A stretch of 64,000 nucleotides of DNA from GCA-2718815 sp963578105 (GTDB lineage: Bacteria > Planctomycetota > Planctomycetia > Pirellulales > Pirellulaceae): assembly GCA_963578105.1 (NCBI GenBank), contig CAUZBP010000010.1, positions 19,861 through 83,860 on the forward strand, in the 5' to 3' direction. Positions 54,616 through 63,813 of this stretch are shown here, one piece after another. The position numbers were made by a program, and so were the translations under genes. The stretch's first letter is position 1. Each line of letters opens with the position of its first letter. The notes below the pieces were generated by a model. It ran no database searches and was not told the DNA's origin. It saw only the letters and a list, made by a program, of their open reading frames with translations.

Positions 54616-54891
54616 TCAACTCTCATCCCCTTCCTCATCACCAGCACTGTCATCTTCCACTTCGTGCTCGAATTCGTCATCCGGGACCGGTTCTTCTTCA
54701 ATCTCTTCTTCAAAGTCGTCGTCAAAATCATCGTCGAAATCATCGTCGAAATCATCGTCGCCAGAATTGTCCTTCTCCTGATCCGAATTTCCGTTCCAAT
54801 TGAACCATTCATTGACAAACGGCCATGCAACGCGTTCGCCCTGGCCCTGAGACAACTCGGTCGATCTTTGCCGTTGAACTCCGCAAGACAT
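54616..54891 (-). CDS. Small highly acidic protein with DDDF repeats
   Basis: The 91-residue product starts at ATG 54891, which has a strong GAGGAG site seven bases upstream; this decides against the GTG at 54909. Residues 1-40 are mixed (MSCGVQRQRSTEL...AWPFVNEWFNW) and the C-terminal half is almost entirely Asp and Glu with a DDDF unit repeated four times, encoded by an exact 12-base repeat. I do not know a function; such tails often bind basic proteins, RNA-binding partners or cations. It is read into ileS, with 34 bases between, suggesting co-transcription. Confidence 0.75.
   Translation of the reverse strand: MSCGVQRQRSTELSQGQGERVAWPFVNEWFNWNGNSDQEKDNSGDDDFDDDFDDDFDDDFEEEIEEEPVPDDEFEHEVEDDSAGDEEGDES
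54725..54760. repeat. 12-base tandem repeat inside acidic-protein gene
   Basis: AAATCATCGTCG occurs three times exactly at 54725-54760, with degenerate copies on both sides. On the coding (minus) strand each unit encodes Asp-Asp-Asp-Phe. The repeat is in frame, so changes in copy number would lengthen or shorten the acidic tail without a frameshift. Confidence 0.85.
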
Positions 54892-55839
54892 TGCAAAACT
54901 CCTCTTCACTCGATTGGAGCCCTGGAACCTACTTAGGTCTCAATAGGGAATAAAGGAATTGACGTGTCGAAAAAGGTGGAATCGATCTTAGGTATCCCAC
55001 GGACGTCATTTTGTCAACCAACGGCCCACAAGGGGGCCAAGCTTTGTCAAAAAAAATCAGGAATCACCTTCCACGACCATCAAAACACGCATTCTGCCCG
55101 GATTGGGCGTCTCCGGAAAGACCAACCGGGCAGCTCATTTTCGTGACATGACATGATCTGGCCTGTCCAAACGACCCCCAGCAAACCGTCTCGCTGCCAG
55201 TCAGCCGTCCCAAACGACAAACCGGAAACCGATCCAGTGACCTCGAGAGAACTTTTCGATGAGTCGAGAATCGCAAAAAAAGGGCAGGGCACACGAAGTA
55301 GGACGTGACCCTGCCCAGCACGGGGGGTGAGAAAGCCTAGATGAGAGAATCGCCAAAAATTTTCTGACTGCTTTCTAATTCAACCCTAATTCCAGTCCCG
55401 GTCCTGTCAATTTGGGGCATTAGAAACAACCAGAGAAACAAACGTTTTTCAGATGATTATTGCACACAGCACCTACTGTGCCGGTTATGACGGATTAAAA
55501 TCAACTCAGCTTGCCAGTCTCAGTGCTTTTTGAGGCCGTCTGACAGAATCCGGCATCCCGTGCTCCAGCGTCAAGCACTGCAACCGCGTTAGGTCGCTTA
55601 ACCCTGATCAGGACAAACCTGCCGGGCTAACTTACGCCCCAATGACCCTCCCCTGGAAAATCTGAAGGGGTCCCACACAAAGGAACGGGAAACCTGTCGT
55701 TCGGTCTGCCACCGGCCGTCAATCCGACCGCTCCAAAATTTCTGCTGGAGTGCCTAAAACTCTCGCGGGCAGCTAAAAGGTAGCCGAGGCCGCGAATCGA
55801 TGGCTGCGGGAGGAGAAACGGAGCTTGTGGTTGGGGATC
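54892..55839. other. Long non-coding region with leftward terminator
   Basis: This 948-base stretch lies between the acidic-protein gene and the glycosyltransferase gene, both leftward. Small frames inside it show no coding character. A strong terminator at 55275-55316 shows that a leftward transcript ends about 520 bases after the glycosyltransferase stop, so 55317-55839 is either a very long 3' UTR or a separate RNA. I could not match it to tmRNA, RNase P, SRP or 6S RNA by eye. Confidence 0.5.
55275..55316 (-). terminator. Intrinsic terminator, leftward
   Basis: On the minus strand, GGGCAGGG and CCCTGCCC form an eight-base GC-rich stem, extended after a small bulge by CACG/CGTG around an eight-base loop, and followed immediately by seven T residues. 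This is the clearest rho-independent terminator in the window. Confidence 0.85.
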
Positions 55840-57378
55840 TCACGGTGGCGCCGGAATTGAACCCAGGGACGTTTTTACTTGCTGCTTGCCTTCGCTGGAG
55901 CCGGTCTTCTGCAAGGAAGTGAGTTCGACAACACCGTCAGTCTGTTTCTGTAGCTGTTTCAATTTGTCCTCGTAGTCAATAACTTCCGAATTGTCTGGAG
56001 CTAACCTGGTCCACTCCTCGATCACCTCTTGAGCCTGATACAGTTCACCCGAGGAAGTAAAACTGGCGGTCAACCAGCGGAGACAAAGCGGGTCACGGCA
56101 TCCAGCAGCGTAAGCATCCTTCAGGGGACAAACGGCCTGAATCCAATCCCCCTGGGCGGCCAAGCAGGCTCCTCGCACCACCATTTCGAGCGTTTCCGGT
56201 TTGGCCAGATGGGCGGGCAAGAGCATGGCGTGTTGCAGAGCTTCGGTTGGCCGTCCGCAATTGACATGCAGATCGACCAATGCTTCTCGCAACCTCGTGG
56301 ATTGCATGTTCTCCTGAAGTGCCTCCTCCAAAAACTTTTGCGCTTTTGCATCGTCGTTCAACGCGTGACAAGCCGAAGCCAAACATTGGGCCGTGATTTC
56401 ACGAATGTCTTCCAAATGCCACGTTTGTAAATTAATTCTGCCATGTAGAAAGGCAGTTTTATAACTGCGGGCGGCCAAGTCCAAACGACCCTGAAACTGC
56501 ACGTATCCTCCCATGGCGCACAACAATTGCATGTCTAATGGAAAAGTCTCTAACGCTTCAAGACAAACAGACAATTGTTGTTCGACTGCTTTTTCTTCTC
56601 CATCTAAAGCAGTCAGCAACCCGTAATAAGCTTCCAGCATCTCAGTCGAACCGGGAGTAGCGGAACCAACTGCCTGTTTGTAACAATCGGCAGCCCGCTT
56701 TCTCTCGTCCAAACAATACAATGCTTCTCCCAAACAGTTCAGCAAGTGCGGCTGGGCACCTCTTTGAGTCATCTCAAGATTGGTGAGTTTCACGTTACGG
56801 CGAGCTCGGGAGAACTTTCTCTCTTGATCGTGTTCGACCGCTCCACGATGTATCTGCCAGGGCAACGACTCTACTTCGATTTGCAAACCTGCCAACGAAG
56901 CAACAATGTCTTCACAGATTCTTCCCTGAAATTGAATACCGGGAGAGTGGGGAACAAGACGAACCCGTCCGATCTGTTCCGCCGCCACAGCCCCCGGAGC
57001 CGGAGTAATACGAACCATCAACAAGTAAGCTTTCTGGAGGTCCGCCTCAAGTTCAACGAATCGCCGCAAAGCCAGAGCATCGTCCGGAGCAATGGTTTCT
57101 CCTGCATCCAACCAAAGAATCCACTGCGTGCGAACAAAATTCAAACAGTCATTACGAGCCGCCGAGAAGTCGTCTGCCCATCCATGCTGTATCACATTCG
57201 GTGTGTACTGCCTGACCGTCTCGACAGTTCTATCAGTCGAACCGGTGTCTGCAACAACGATGACATCTGCCAGCGAACGAACACTTTTCAGCGTTTCGAC
57301 GACAAGCGACTCGGCATTTCGCACAATGATGGCAACAGCTAAACGTGGTCGTTCGGTTAAGGGCGCGCGTTTAGACAT
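55840..57378 (-). CDS. Family 2 glycosyltransferase with C-terminal TPR region
   Basis: The 512-residue protein begins with a GT-A domain of the GT2 type: AVAIIVRNAESLVVETLKSV, the nucleotide-sugar motif ADTGSTDRT (43-51) and WLDAGE (Asp91) in the DxD position. From about residue 210 to the end it is helical with TPR-like repeats (CLGEALYCLDERKRAADCYK, AQCLASACHALNDDAKAQKF). This combination is common in proteins that modify peptides or polysaccharides. It has no membrane segments. It follows the sulfatase-like gene by 310 bases on the same strand. Confidence 0.85.
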   Translation of the reverse strand: MSKRAPLTERPRLAVAIIVRNAESLVVETLKSVRSLADVIVVADTGSTDRTVETVRQYTPNVIQHGWADDFSAARNDCLNFVRTQWILWLDAGETIAPDDALALRRFVELEADLQKAYLLMVRITPAPGAVAAEQIGRVRLVPHSPGIQFQGRICEDIVASLAGLQIEVESLPWQIHRGAVEHDQERKFSRARRNVKLTNLEMTQRGAQPHLLNCLGEALYCLDERKRAADCYKQAVGSATPGSTEMLEAYYGLLTALDGEEKAVEQQLSVCLEALETFPLDMQLLCAMGGYVQFQGRLDLAARSYKTAFLHGRINLQTWHLEDIREITAQCLASACHALNDDAKAQKFLEEALQENMQSTRLREALVDLHVNCGRPTEALQHAMLLPAHLAKPETLEMVVRGACLAAQGDWIQAVCPLKDAYAAGCRDPLCLRWLTASFTSSGELYQAQEVIEEWTRLAPDNSEVIDYEDKLKQLQKQTDGVVELTSLQKTGSSEGKQQVKTSLGSIPAPP

Positions 57379-57688
57379 GGTGGCCGCCGAATCACTTCAA
57401 GCAAATATTTTTACAACACTCCGGGCAAAGACGCCGAAAGGCGACACCGCAAATTTCTCCCGCCGTGACTTCCTGGACAAATCAACACAGGTGTCAACTT
57501 TTTCGACGGCATTTCCGGTGAAGAGATTTCGCGGAGAAAGTGTAATCGCTCCGCAACATATCGTACAGGTAGATTTTGTCAGCCCGCGGAGAGGTCCCCC
57601 GCATTGCTAGCAGATAGACTCACGGGGAACCGGAACCGAATCACCGGTGCCAGAAAAGTGAAGTCGGTAAGATTCATGAGTGATGCAG
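57379..57688. other. Intergenic region, nothing recognised
   Basis: The 310 bases between the glycosyltransferase and sulfatase-like genes (both leftward) hold no clear coding frame, hairpin with T-run or promoter hexamer pair that I can support. Confidence 0.45.
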
Positions 57689-59230
57689 TCAGTCAATGTA
57701 ACCCAGAGATCGCAATCGCCTCAATTGTTCAGGATCGATTGGTACATACTCCTTCGGATAGTTTTCCACCGAGGAAACTGTACTGCGTGCCAACCTCACA
57801 AGACGGTCGAACGTCTCCCGGAACCGATCCGTCGACTTCGTAGAACCAATCAGATTCGCACCCTCGGTGGCATCGTCGTTCAGGTTGAACAGCGCATGTC
57901 CGACGTGGTCTGGCCCAGGCACCGGTTGCCACAAGGCCTTATAATCGCCGTGGATAATCGCGCGATTGGACGGTTTCCCCATCACGCCTTCAGCAACGAT
58001 CACAGACCGATGACGCCCTTCGCCCGGCTGCGCCGAGGCAAGCAGACTTCTTCCACAAATGGCAGATTCAGGAAAATCCACACCAAGGTAAGTGCACAGT
58101 GTGGGCATGATGTCGATTAGCCCGACAGGAGTCTCGACGCGATTCCGCTCCGAAGTAACTCCTGGAAAGCGGGCCGCAAAAGGTATCGCCACCTCATCCT
58201 CGTAAAGCCCGTGACCGTGGTTGCCATAACCTCGTGTAAAGAGCGCCTCCCCGTGATCCGATGTGACAATAATTGCGGTTTGATCGAAGTCCTGATGTGA
58301 GGAGAAGTAACTTAGAAACTCCTTTAACTGCTGGTCGAAAGTTTCGACGCCCCGGTCGTATGCGCGCTCCAGTAACGATAACGTTGCCGGAACGCCGAGG
58401 CTGACTGCCGGACGTCCATTCGGAAGCCTGACGACACTACTGATCACTCGGCCCGTTCTGGATGAGATCTGCCGCGAGTCGTTGCGAAATTCATCGGCTC
58501 GCGCCCCAACCTCGTCAGCCCCAATCGTATAAGGTCGGTGGGTGTCGATGTAATGCAGGTAGAGGAAGAAACGCTGGCCGGGCTGAATATCATTCAACCA
58601 GTTGATCGCCCTTTCCGTTACCTCCGATCCGGAAACTTTCCACTGGGAAATCTTATCCGTGGGTTGAACATCTGTGGCGAACACATCATCGTAGGTTTCA
58701 AAACCCTGGGCGAATCCGTATTCCTTTTTTAACCAGGGATTTGCCACGATGGCAGCCGTATGAAAACCTGCGTCTTGCAAGGATTCGGCAATCGTAACAT
58801 GCCGCTTGCTTAAAACGTCATTGCTGAAGCCGGGCCTATTCGGATCCTTGCTGGTCTTAATTTTGAGCCCAGGATGGGAAACCACTCCATGCTGGGAAGG
58901 ATAAAGTGAAGTAAACAAAGTCGCCAGAGAAGGTTTGGTCCAAGGACTTTGAGTGTACGCCTTTTCAAACAATAAATTTTCGCGGGCAAACTTATCAAAG
59001 GCTGGTGTTTTCGCAGTACCATTGTGCACCCCCATCCGATCACGACGCATTGTATCGTTGACGATGATGATGACGTTGCCACCCGGTTTCCTACCGGGCC
59101 AGGTCAGTTCACTACAGACCAGTCGGTCGCCTGTCGATGTGTCAATGGATCGAGAACATGACAACGCAGAAATCAACACGAAACAAATCGCTATCCAACT
59201 CGGGATTTTGGTCGCTGTCGTTTTATTCAT
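57689..59230 (-). CDS. Sulfatase-like hydrolase with altered active site
   Basis: From ATG 59230 the product is 513 residues and starts with a hydrophobic leader ending in a possible lipobox (ISALSC, Cys25). The fold is alkaline phosphatase/sulfatase: GNVIIIVNDTMRRDRMG with Asp59 as a metal ligand, SDHGEALFTRGYGNHGHG for the second metal cluster, and a C-terminal LRSLGYID. The site that carries the formylglycine Cys or Ser in sulfatases (CxPxR) reads WTKPSLATLFT here, so Thr98 aligns with the nucleophile and the Arg is absent. It may therefore be a phosphodiesterase/phosphotransferase-type enzyme and not a true sulfatase. A longer frame from 59323 has no leader. Confidence 0.82.
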   Translation of the reverse strand: MNKTTATKIPSWIAICFVLISALSCSRSIDTSTGDRLVCSELTWPGRKPGGNVIIIVNDTMRRDRMGVHNGTAKTPAFDKFARENLLFEKAYTQSPWTKPSLATLFTSLYPSQHGVVSHPGLKIKTSKDPNRPGFSNDVLSKRHVTIAESLQDAGFHTAAIVANPWLKKEYGFAQGFETYDDVFATDVQPTDKISQWKVSGSEVTERAINWLNDIQPGQRFFLYLHYIDTHRPYTIGADEVGARADEFRNDSRQISSRTGRVISSVVRLPNGRPAVSLGVPATLSLLERAYDRGVETFDQQLKEFLSYFSSHQDFDQTAIIVTSDHGEALFTRGYGNHGHGLYEDEVAIPFAARFPGVTSERNRVETPVGLIDIMPTLCTYLGVDFPESAICGRSLLASAQPGEGRHRSVIVAEGVMGKPSNRAIIHGDYKALWQPVPGPDHVGHALFNLNDDATEGANLIGSTKSTDRFRETFDRLVRLARSTVSSVENYPKEYVPIDPEQLRRLRSLGYID

Positions 59231-59693
59231 TCGGTATAAAAACCAGGGGCGGCACGAGGGAGGCGACTGGCCATTTTTAGCATCGACTGCTCTTGGCCGA
59301 AATTTGACATCCCACACCATCAAAAGAAAACCGGTCGTGTTGGTTGGTCTCCGATCGCGAAACTCAGTATAACTTCTCTCCGCTTATTTGAGCAACATTC
59401 GAGTCAATTGTTGGCGGCCGACACCGGCCAGCGGGGGACCAAATCGACGCCACCTTGTACTACGCGTCCAGCCGCTTGTTCGTCCACACCGCTTGTTCCC
59501 CTGCGAACCCCCAGTCCACTTGCTTTCGCTAGCCGTCGAAGCGACGCGGCTCGTCCGTCCGTCGGTTGCGCAGTTGAAATCAAGCATGAAATCTAGTACC
59601 ATAGAAAGAGATGGAAAATTTGAAAGCGATTCCCGTTTTGATCTCGGGGGCGAGTTCAAGTTCCCCAAAGGCGGGAACGCGAGGATTGATTTG
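59231..59693. other. Divergent intergenic region
   Basis: This 463-base region separates the sulfatase-like gene (leftward) from the membrane-protein gene (rightward). Both flanking frames can be extended into it, but only without supported start sites. No repeats or RNA genes were noticed. Confidence 0.4.
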
Positions 59694-60758
59694 ATGGCGA
59701 AGTCGGCTCTCCGCAATCTACCCGCCTCTCTCTTAGGCCAGTCATTCGTCCACCCAATCTTTGACTACATGCTCATCGGTGGCGGGCTAAGCCTGGTCGT
59801 CGGCGCCTGTGTGCTTCCGAATCCGGGTGCTGCCCTCACGTTCAGCGCTGCCAGTCTTCCCTACATCATTCTGCTGAGCAACAGCGCGCATTTTGCCGCC
59901 TCGACCGTCCGGCTGTACACCAAACCTGGTGCTTTTCATTCCCTGCCCTTTGTCACCATGGCCCTGCCCCTGGTGTCGCTGGTGCTGCTTACAACATGCA
60001 TGCGTTTCGCTGGTACACTAGGACCTCATTTGACATCCCTGTACTTAACCTGGTCCCCCTACCACTACGCAGCACAGGCTTATGGGCTTGCCGTCATGTA
60101 CTGCTACCGATCCGGCTGCCTGCTGAGTGCGGGTAACAAAAAGCTACTCTGGTGGATGAGCATGCTTCCTTTCTTTTATGTTTTTGCGACAGGATCCAAT
60201 GTGGGACTCCACTGGATCGACATGGCCGGGTGGCTTGATGACAGGCCGAGTATCGACGCATTCCTGAAGACGTTTCAGTTCGCCTTACCGTTGGTGGGGA
60301 TCGCGGGGACCGTCTATTTATGGAGAAATATCTCGCTTCACCAAGGTCGCCCGATGCCACTGATCAGTGTCCTGCTGCTGATCACCAATGCGGTGTGGTG
60401 GTTCATTTTGCGACCCGGGAACGCCTTTGTGTGGGCTACGATTTTTCACGGTATTCAGTACCTGGCCATCGTGGTCTTCTTTCACGTCAAGGACCAGATG
60501 GGTCGCCCGAATCAACGCCACAGCGCCACGTACCATGTACTTTGGTTTTACGGGGCATGCGTTGTGCTGGGGTATGCCCTTTTCAACTGTTTTCCACAGG
60601 CATACGTCTTAGCAGGATTCGGTCCCGTGGAAAGCGTGTTGCTGGTTGTCGCTGCGATTAACATCCACCATTTTTTCGTGGACGCCTACATCTGGCGACT
60701 GAAGAGGGCGGACGCCAATCGTGCGATTGTGGATACAGGGGCTACCGCGCCCCTCTAG
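59694..60758 (+). CDS. Multi-pass membrane protein with conserved His motifs
   Basis: The ATG at 59694 has GAGGA eight bases upstream and gives 354 residues; an ATG at 59586 adds 36 hydrophilic residues without a binding site. About nine or ten hydrophobic segments are visible. Three His-containing motifs recur at membrane boundaries: TWSPYHYAAQAYGL, IFHGIQYLAIV and INIHHFFVDAYIWRLKR. They recall membrane di-iron or retinal/carotenoid oxygenase-like proteins, but I cannot place it in a named family. The function is unknown; the His motifs suggest a metal site. Confidence 0.75.
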   Translation: MAKSALRNLPASLLGQSFVHPIFDYMLIGGGLSLVVGACVLPNPGAALTFSAASLPYIILLSNSAHFAASTVRLYTKPGAFHSLPFVTMALPLVSLVLLTTCMRFAGTLGPHLTSLYLTWSPYHYAAQAYGLAVMYCYRSGCLLSAGNKKLLWWMSMLPFFYVFATGSNVGLHWIDMAGWLDDRPSIDAFLKTFQFALPLVGIAGTVYLWRNISLHQGRPMPLISVLLLITNAVWWFILRPGNAFVWATIFHGIQYLAIVVFFHVKDQMGRPNQRHSATYHVLWFYGACVVLGYALFNCFPQAYVLAGFGPVESVLLVVAAINIHHFFVDAYIWRLKRADANRAIVDTGATAPL

Positions 60759-60815
60759 AAACCTTTTGCTTTCATAGCAACTCGGGCAGGAACGCCGGCC
60801 GGAAACCGCAAGCTG

Positions 60816-61511
60816 ATGTATCAGGTATCCCTCAAAGATTGTCTTTACAAAACCGCGTTTGTGGTTGGCATCGCGATATTTTTTCTGGCGTTTACGCTGG
60901 GGTTTTTCCGTTCGATCATCCTGCACGCACATATTCCTCCGGTTGGAGTCACCTACCGGGCAGGCATCGATTCGCTTAAAGAACAGAGAAAACACAACGC
61001 CCTGGCATCCCAGTTACGATTGGCTCTCGACTTGGATTTGGACCGTTCCGATCAATTCAATTTGCACTACGAACTGGGGATGCTACTTGATTCTCAAGGT
61101 AAGCAGATGGAAGCGATTCCTCATTTGCATCGGTCCGTGCAACTCAACTCCGATCACATCGAGGCTCTCAACCATCTGGCGTGGACTCTGGCTACCTGCC
61201 CTGACCCCGAGTTGCATCGATCGTTGAGATTGCAAGCCGTCGAGTTGGCGCGACGAGCCTCGAAACGGCTTGCAAACAAACACCCGGGAGTGCTTGATAC
61301 ACTGGCGGCCGCGCATGCGGCTGTGGGACAATACGAACTGGCCGTCACAACGGCCGAGTCGGCACTAAAATTGGCTGCCAGGCAACAGGCCGACCCGTTG
61401 GCCGAAGAAATCCGCGCCAGACTTCAACTCTACAAAGCATCCAAACCGTTCTACCGAGAGCCACAACCATTCGGCAAGGACCGGCCAAACGGCGCAAATT
61501 CCAATCAGTAA
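60816..61511 (+). CDS. Membrane-anchored TPR protein
   Basis: The 231-residue protein has one N-terminal transmembrane helix (about 13-36, KTAFVVGIAIFFLAFTLGFF) and then three or four TPR-like helical pairs: HYELGMLLDSQGKQMEAIPH, ALNHLAWTLATCPD and DTLAAAHAAVGQYELAVTTA. The domain probably faces the periplasm or paryphoplasm and mediates protein contacts. It follows the membrane-protein gene by 57 bases on the same strand, so the two may form an operon and interact. It converges with argJ. Confidence 0.82.
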   Translation: MYQVSLKDCLYKTAFVVGIAIFFLAFTLGFFRSIILHAHIPPVGVTYRAGIDSLKEQRKHNALASQLRLALDLDLDRSDQFNLHYELGMLLDSQGKQMEAIPHLHRSVQLNSDHIEALNHLAWTLATCPDPELHRSLRLQAVELARRASKRLANKHPGVLDTLAAAHAAVGQYELAVTTAESALKLAARQQADPLAEEIRARLQLYKASKPFYREPQPFGKDRPNGANSNQ

Positions 61512-61593
61512 CTGCTTGGCCGCCAGGCAAATCTACAGATGCCACACAAGCGCCTCCTGCGGGGAACGCGGGCAGGCTGGTTTTTATATAAGC

Positions 61594-62787
61594 CTAGGTG
61601 TGGTAGTCCGCATTGATCCGCACATAGTCCGCTGTCAAATCGCAGGTCCAAAATCGAATCTGGCTCCGACCTTCCCCGAAACGCAAGGCGATCTTCGTTT
61701 CATGCTGCTGATGCATCGACTCGGACAGTAACGACGCATCAAAAGCAATCGGGACGCCTTGCCCGTAAATCGGAGTGCCATTGAGTGACACGTCCAACTG
61801 TTTCGGATCAAAAGAAATTCCGGAATAGCCCGCGGCCGACACAATTCTTCCCCAGTTCGGATCCGCCCCCGTGATCGCAGTTTTTACCAACGGGCTCTGG
61901 GCGATTGTTTTGGCAATTTGACGCGCGTCAGCTATCGAACGGCAACCGTCGACGTCGATTGTCACCAGGTGAGTGGCGCCCTCCCCGTCTGCCGCGATGG
62001 CCCGTGCCAGGTCTCCACAAACCTCCTCCAGTGCAGCGGCAAATGCGTCAGTTTCTCCTACTTCCATGACGGGCTGCTGACACTGGCCGTTTGCCAACAA
62101 CAAAACCGTATCGTTGGTACTGGTGTGCCCGTCGACCGTGATACAGTTAAAGGTTCGATCGCAGACCTCACCCAGCATCCGTTGCGCAACCTGCGACTCC
62201 AGCGCCGCGTCGGTCACCACCAGTCCCAGCATCGTCGCCATGTCAGGAGCGATCATGCCGCTCCCTTTTGCGATTCCGGCAATCCGAATCTCCCCCTGTG
62301 GTGTCGCTACCGAGCGACTGGCAAGTTTGTGAACCGTATCGGTCGTCATCAATCCTCTGGCAGCCGCCAACAAGGAATCAGAATCGGAATCGAGTTGGCT
62401 GGCAGCCGCCGGAATTCCCGTCTGAAAACATTCCATCGGCAAGTACTCACCGATGATACCGGTCGACATGACCAACACATTCTCAACCGACGTACCACAT
62501 GCATCAGCTGTGATTTGGGCAATTTCCCTATTGTCTTCCACTCCCCGCTGGCCGGTGCACGCATTGGCATTCCCCGAATTCACCACGACAGCTCGAATGG
62601 CTGCGGCCGGCGTGCGCTGCCGATCCCAATCCACCGGCGCAGCGCAAATCAGATTTTGTGTGTAAACACCTGCTGCCGACGCGGGCACGTCACTGACAAC
62701 CAACGCAAGATCTTCCTGCTTCAAATCCTGCTTGATACCACAATGCATCCCGGCAAAACGAAATCCTCGAGGCAGTAGATGGGACAT
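61594..62787 (-). CDS. argJ: Glutamate N-acetyltransferase / amino-acid acetyltransferase (ArgJ)
   Basis: The 397-residue protein matches ArgJ, which recycles the acetyl group from N-acetylornithine to glutamate in arginine synthesis. The self-cleavage site is IAPDMATMLG, with Ala184-Thr185 as the scissile bond and Thr185 as the new N-terminal nucleophile. Other landmarks are VVNSGNANACTG, MSTGIIGEYLP and GADPNWGRIVSAAGYSG. It lies 15 bases after argC in the same leftward operon. Whether it is bifunctional cannot be told from sequence. Confidence 0.95.
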   Translation of the reverse strand: MSHLLPRGFRFAGMHCGIKQDLKQEDLALVVSDVPASAAGVYTQNLICAAPVDWDRQRTPAAAIRAVVVNSGNANACTGQRGVEDNREIAQITADACGTSVENVLVMSTGIIGEYLPMECFQTGIPAAASQLDSDSDSLLAAARGLMTTDTVHKLASRSVATPQGEIRIAGIAKGSGMIAPDMATMLGLVVTDAALESQVAQRMLGEVCDRTFNCITVDGHTSTNDTVLLLANGQCQQPVMEVGETDAFAAALEEVCGDLARAIAADGEGATHLVTIDVDGCRSIADARQIAKTIAQSPLVKTAITGADPNWGRIVSAAGYSGISFDPKQLDVSLNGTPIYGQGVPIAFDASLLSESMHQQHETKIALRFGEGRSQIRFWTCDLTADYVRINADYHT

Positions 62788-62802
62788 AGGCGTTCCTCGA
62801 AG

Positions 62803-63813
62803 TTATAGGAGTGCTTTCGTCTCGGGAAATCCAAACATCAAATTGAAGTTTTGAACGGCCGCTCCGGCCGCTCCTTTTACCAAATTGTCGAGGCAGCTGA
62901 TCGTAATCACTCGACCGCGCACAAGACGCGCCGTGATGTCACAGAAATTTGTACCTGCCGAGTCTTTCGTACCCGGCAAGTGCTCGACAACCCGTATGAA
63001 CGGAGCATTGGCATAAAATTCGTGCAGGGACTCGAGTAGTTGCTGTTCTGTCACGCCCGGCAACGGTCGTGCATAACCGGTCGTCAGAATGCCCCGGTCC
63101 ATCGGTACCAAGTGGGGAGTAAAGATCACCGATACGGCTTCTCCGGCTACCTGGGACAGGACCTGCTCTATCTCTGGCGTGTGCCTGTGACGACCCACAT
63201 TGTAAGCCGCGAGGCTTTCGTTGCACTCGGGGTAATGGGTGATCAATTTCGGTGTTCTACCAGCCCCACTCACTCCGCTCTTCGAGTCGATGATGATATC
63301 GTTCGGTTCAATCCGTTTAGCGGCCAACAAGGGCGCCAACGCCAGAATGGCAGACGTCGGGTAGCAGCCCGGGTTGGCAATGAGGGAAGATGACGGTATC
63401 TGGCTACCGAATATCTCCGGAAGACCGTAAACCACGTGACCCACCCGGTCCGGGTCCGGGTGCTTTTGTCCGTACCACTCTTCATACACTTGGATATCAT
63501 TCAAGCGATAGTCAGCACCAAAATCAATCACGCGAAGATCCGCTTCCAGCAACAGTCGCACGACGGACGCCGATGCGCCGTGCGGTAGGCAGCTAAACAC
63601 GCAATCTGTCTTGGCCGCCACACTTGCCGGCTCGGCATTTTCCAAGTTTAAATCAAGGCGTCCCGCAAGTTGGGGATGCACGTGATCCACGCGGGGATTG
63701 CCTTCCTGTCGACTCGTAACGCAGGTGATTTCAACTTCATCGTGACGCAACAGAATCTTCATCAATTCCAGGGCAGCATACCCTGTAGCCCCCATGATTC
63801 CGACTCGTACCAT
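62803..63813 (-). CDS. argC: N-acetyl-gamma-glutamyl-phosphate reductase (ArgC)
   Basis: The 336-residue enzyme reduces N-acetylglutamyl-5-phosphate to the semialdehyde with NADPH. The cofactor loop is VGIMGATGYAALEL, and the active-site cysteine is Cys150 in IANPGCYPTSAIL; FSCLPHGASASVV and the His in YNVGRHRHTPEIEQ are further family marks. It is the first visible gene of a leftward argC-argJ operon whose promoter should lie in the 187 bases to the right edge of the window. Confidence 0.96.
   Translation of the reverse strand: MVRVGIMGATGYAALELMKILLRHDEVEITCVTSRQEGNPRVDHVHPQLAGRLDLNLENAEPASVAAKTDCVFSCLPHGASASVVRLLLEADLRVIDFGADYRLNDIQVYEEWYGQKHPDPDRVGHVVYGLPEIFGSQIPSSSLIANPGCYPTSAILALAPLLAAKRIEPNDIIIDSKSGVSGAGRTPKLITHYPECNESLAAYNVGRHRHTPEIEQVLSQVAGEAVSVIFTPHLVPMDRGILTTGYARPLPGVTEQQLLESLHEFYANAPFIRVVEHLPGTKDSAGTNFCDITARLVRGRVITISCLDNLVKGAAGAAVQNFNLMFGFPETKALL

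Noticed and set aside
55064..55321. 85-codon leftward ORF across the terminator region
   Set aside because: It contains the terminator hairpin, has skewed random composition and no ribosome binding site.
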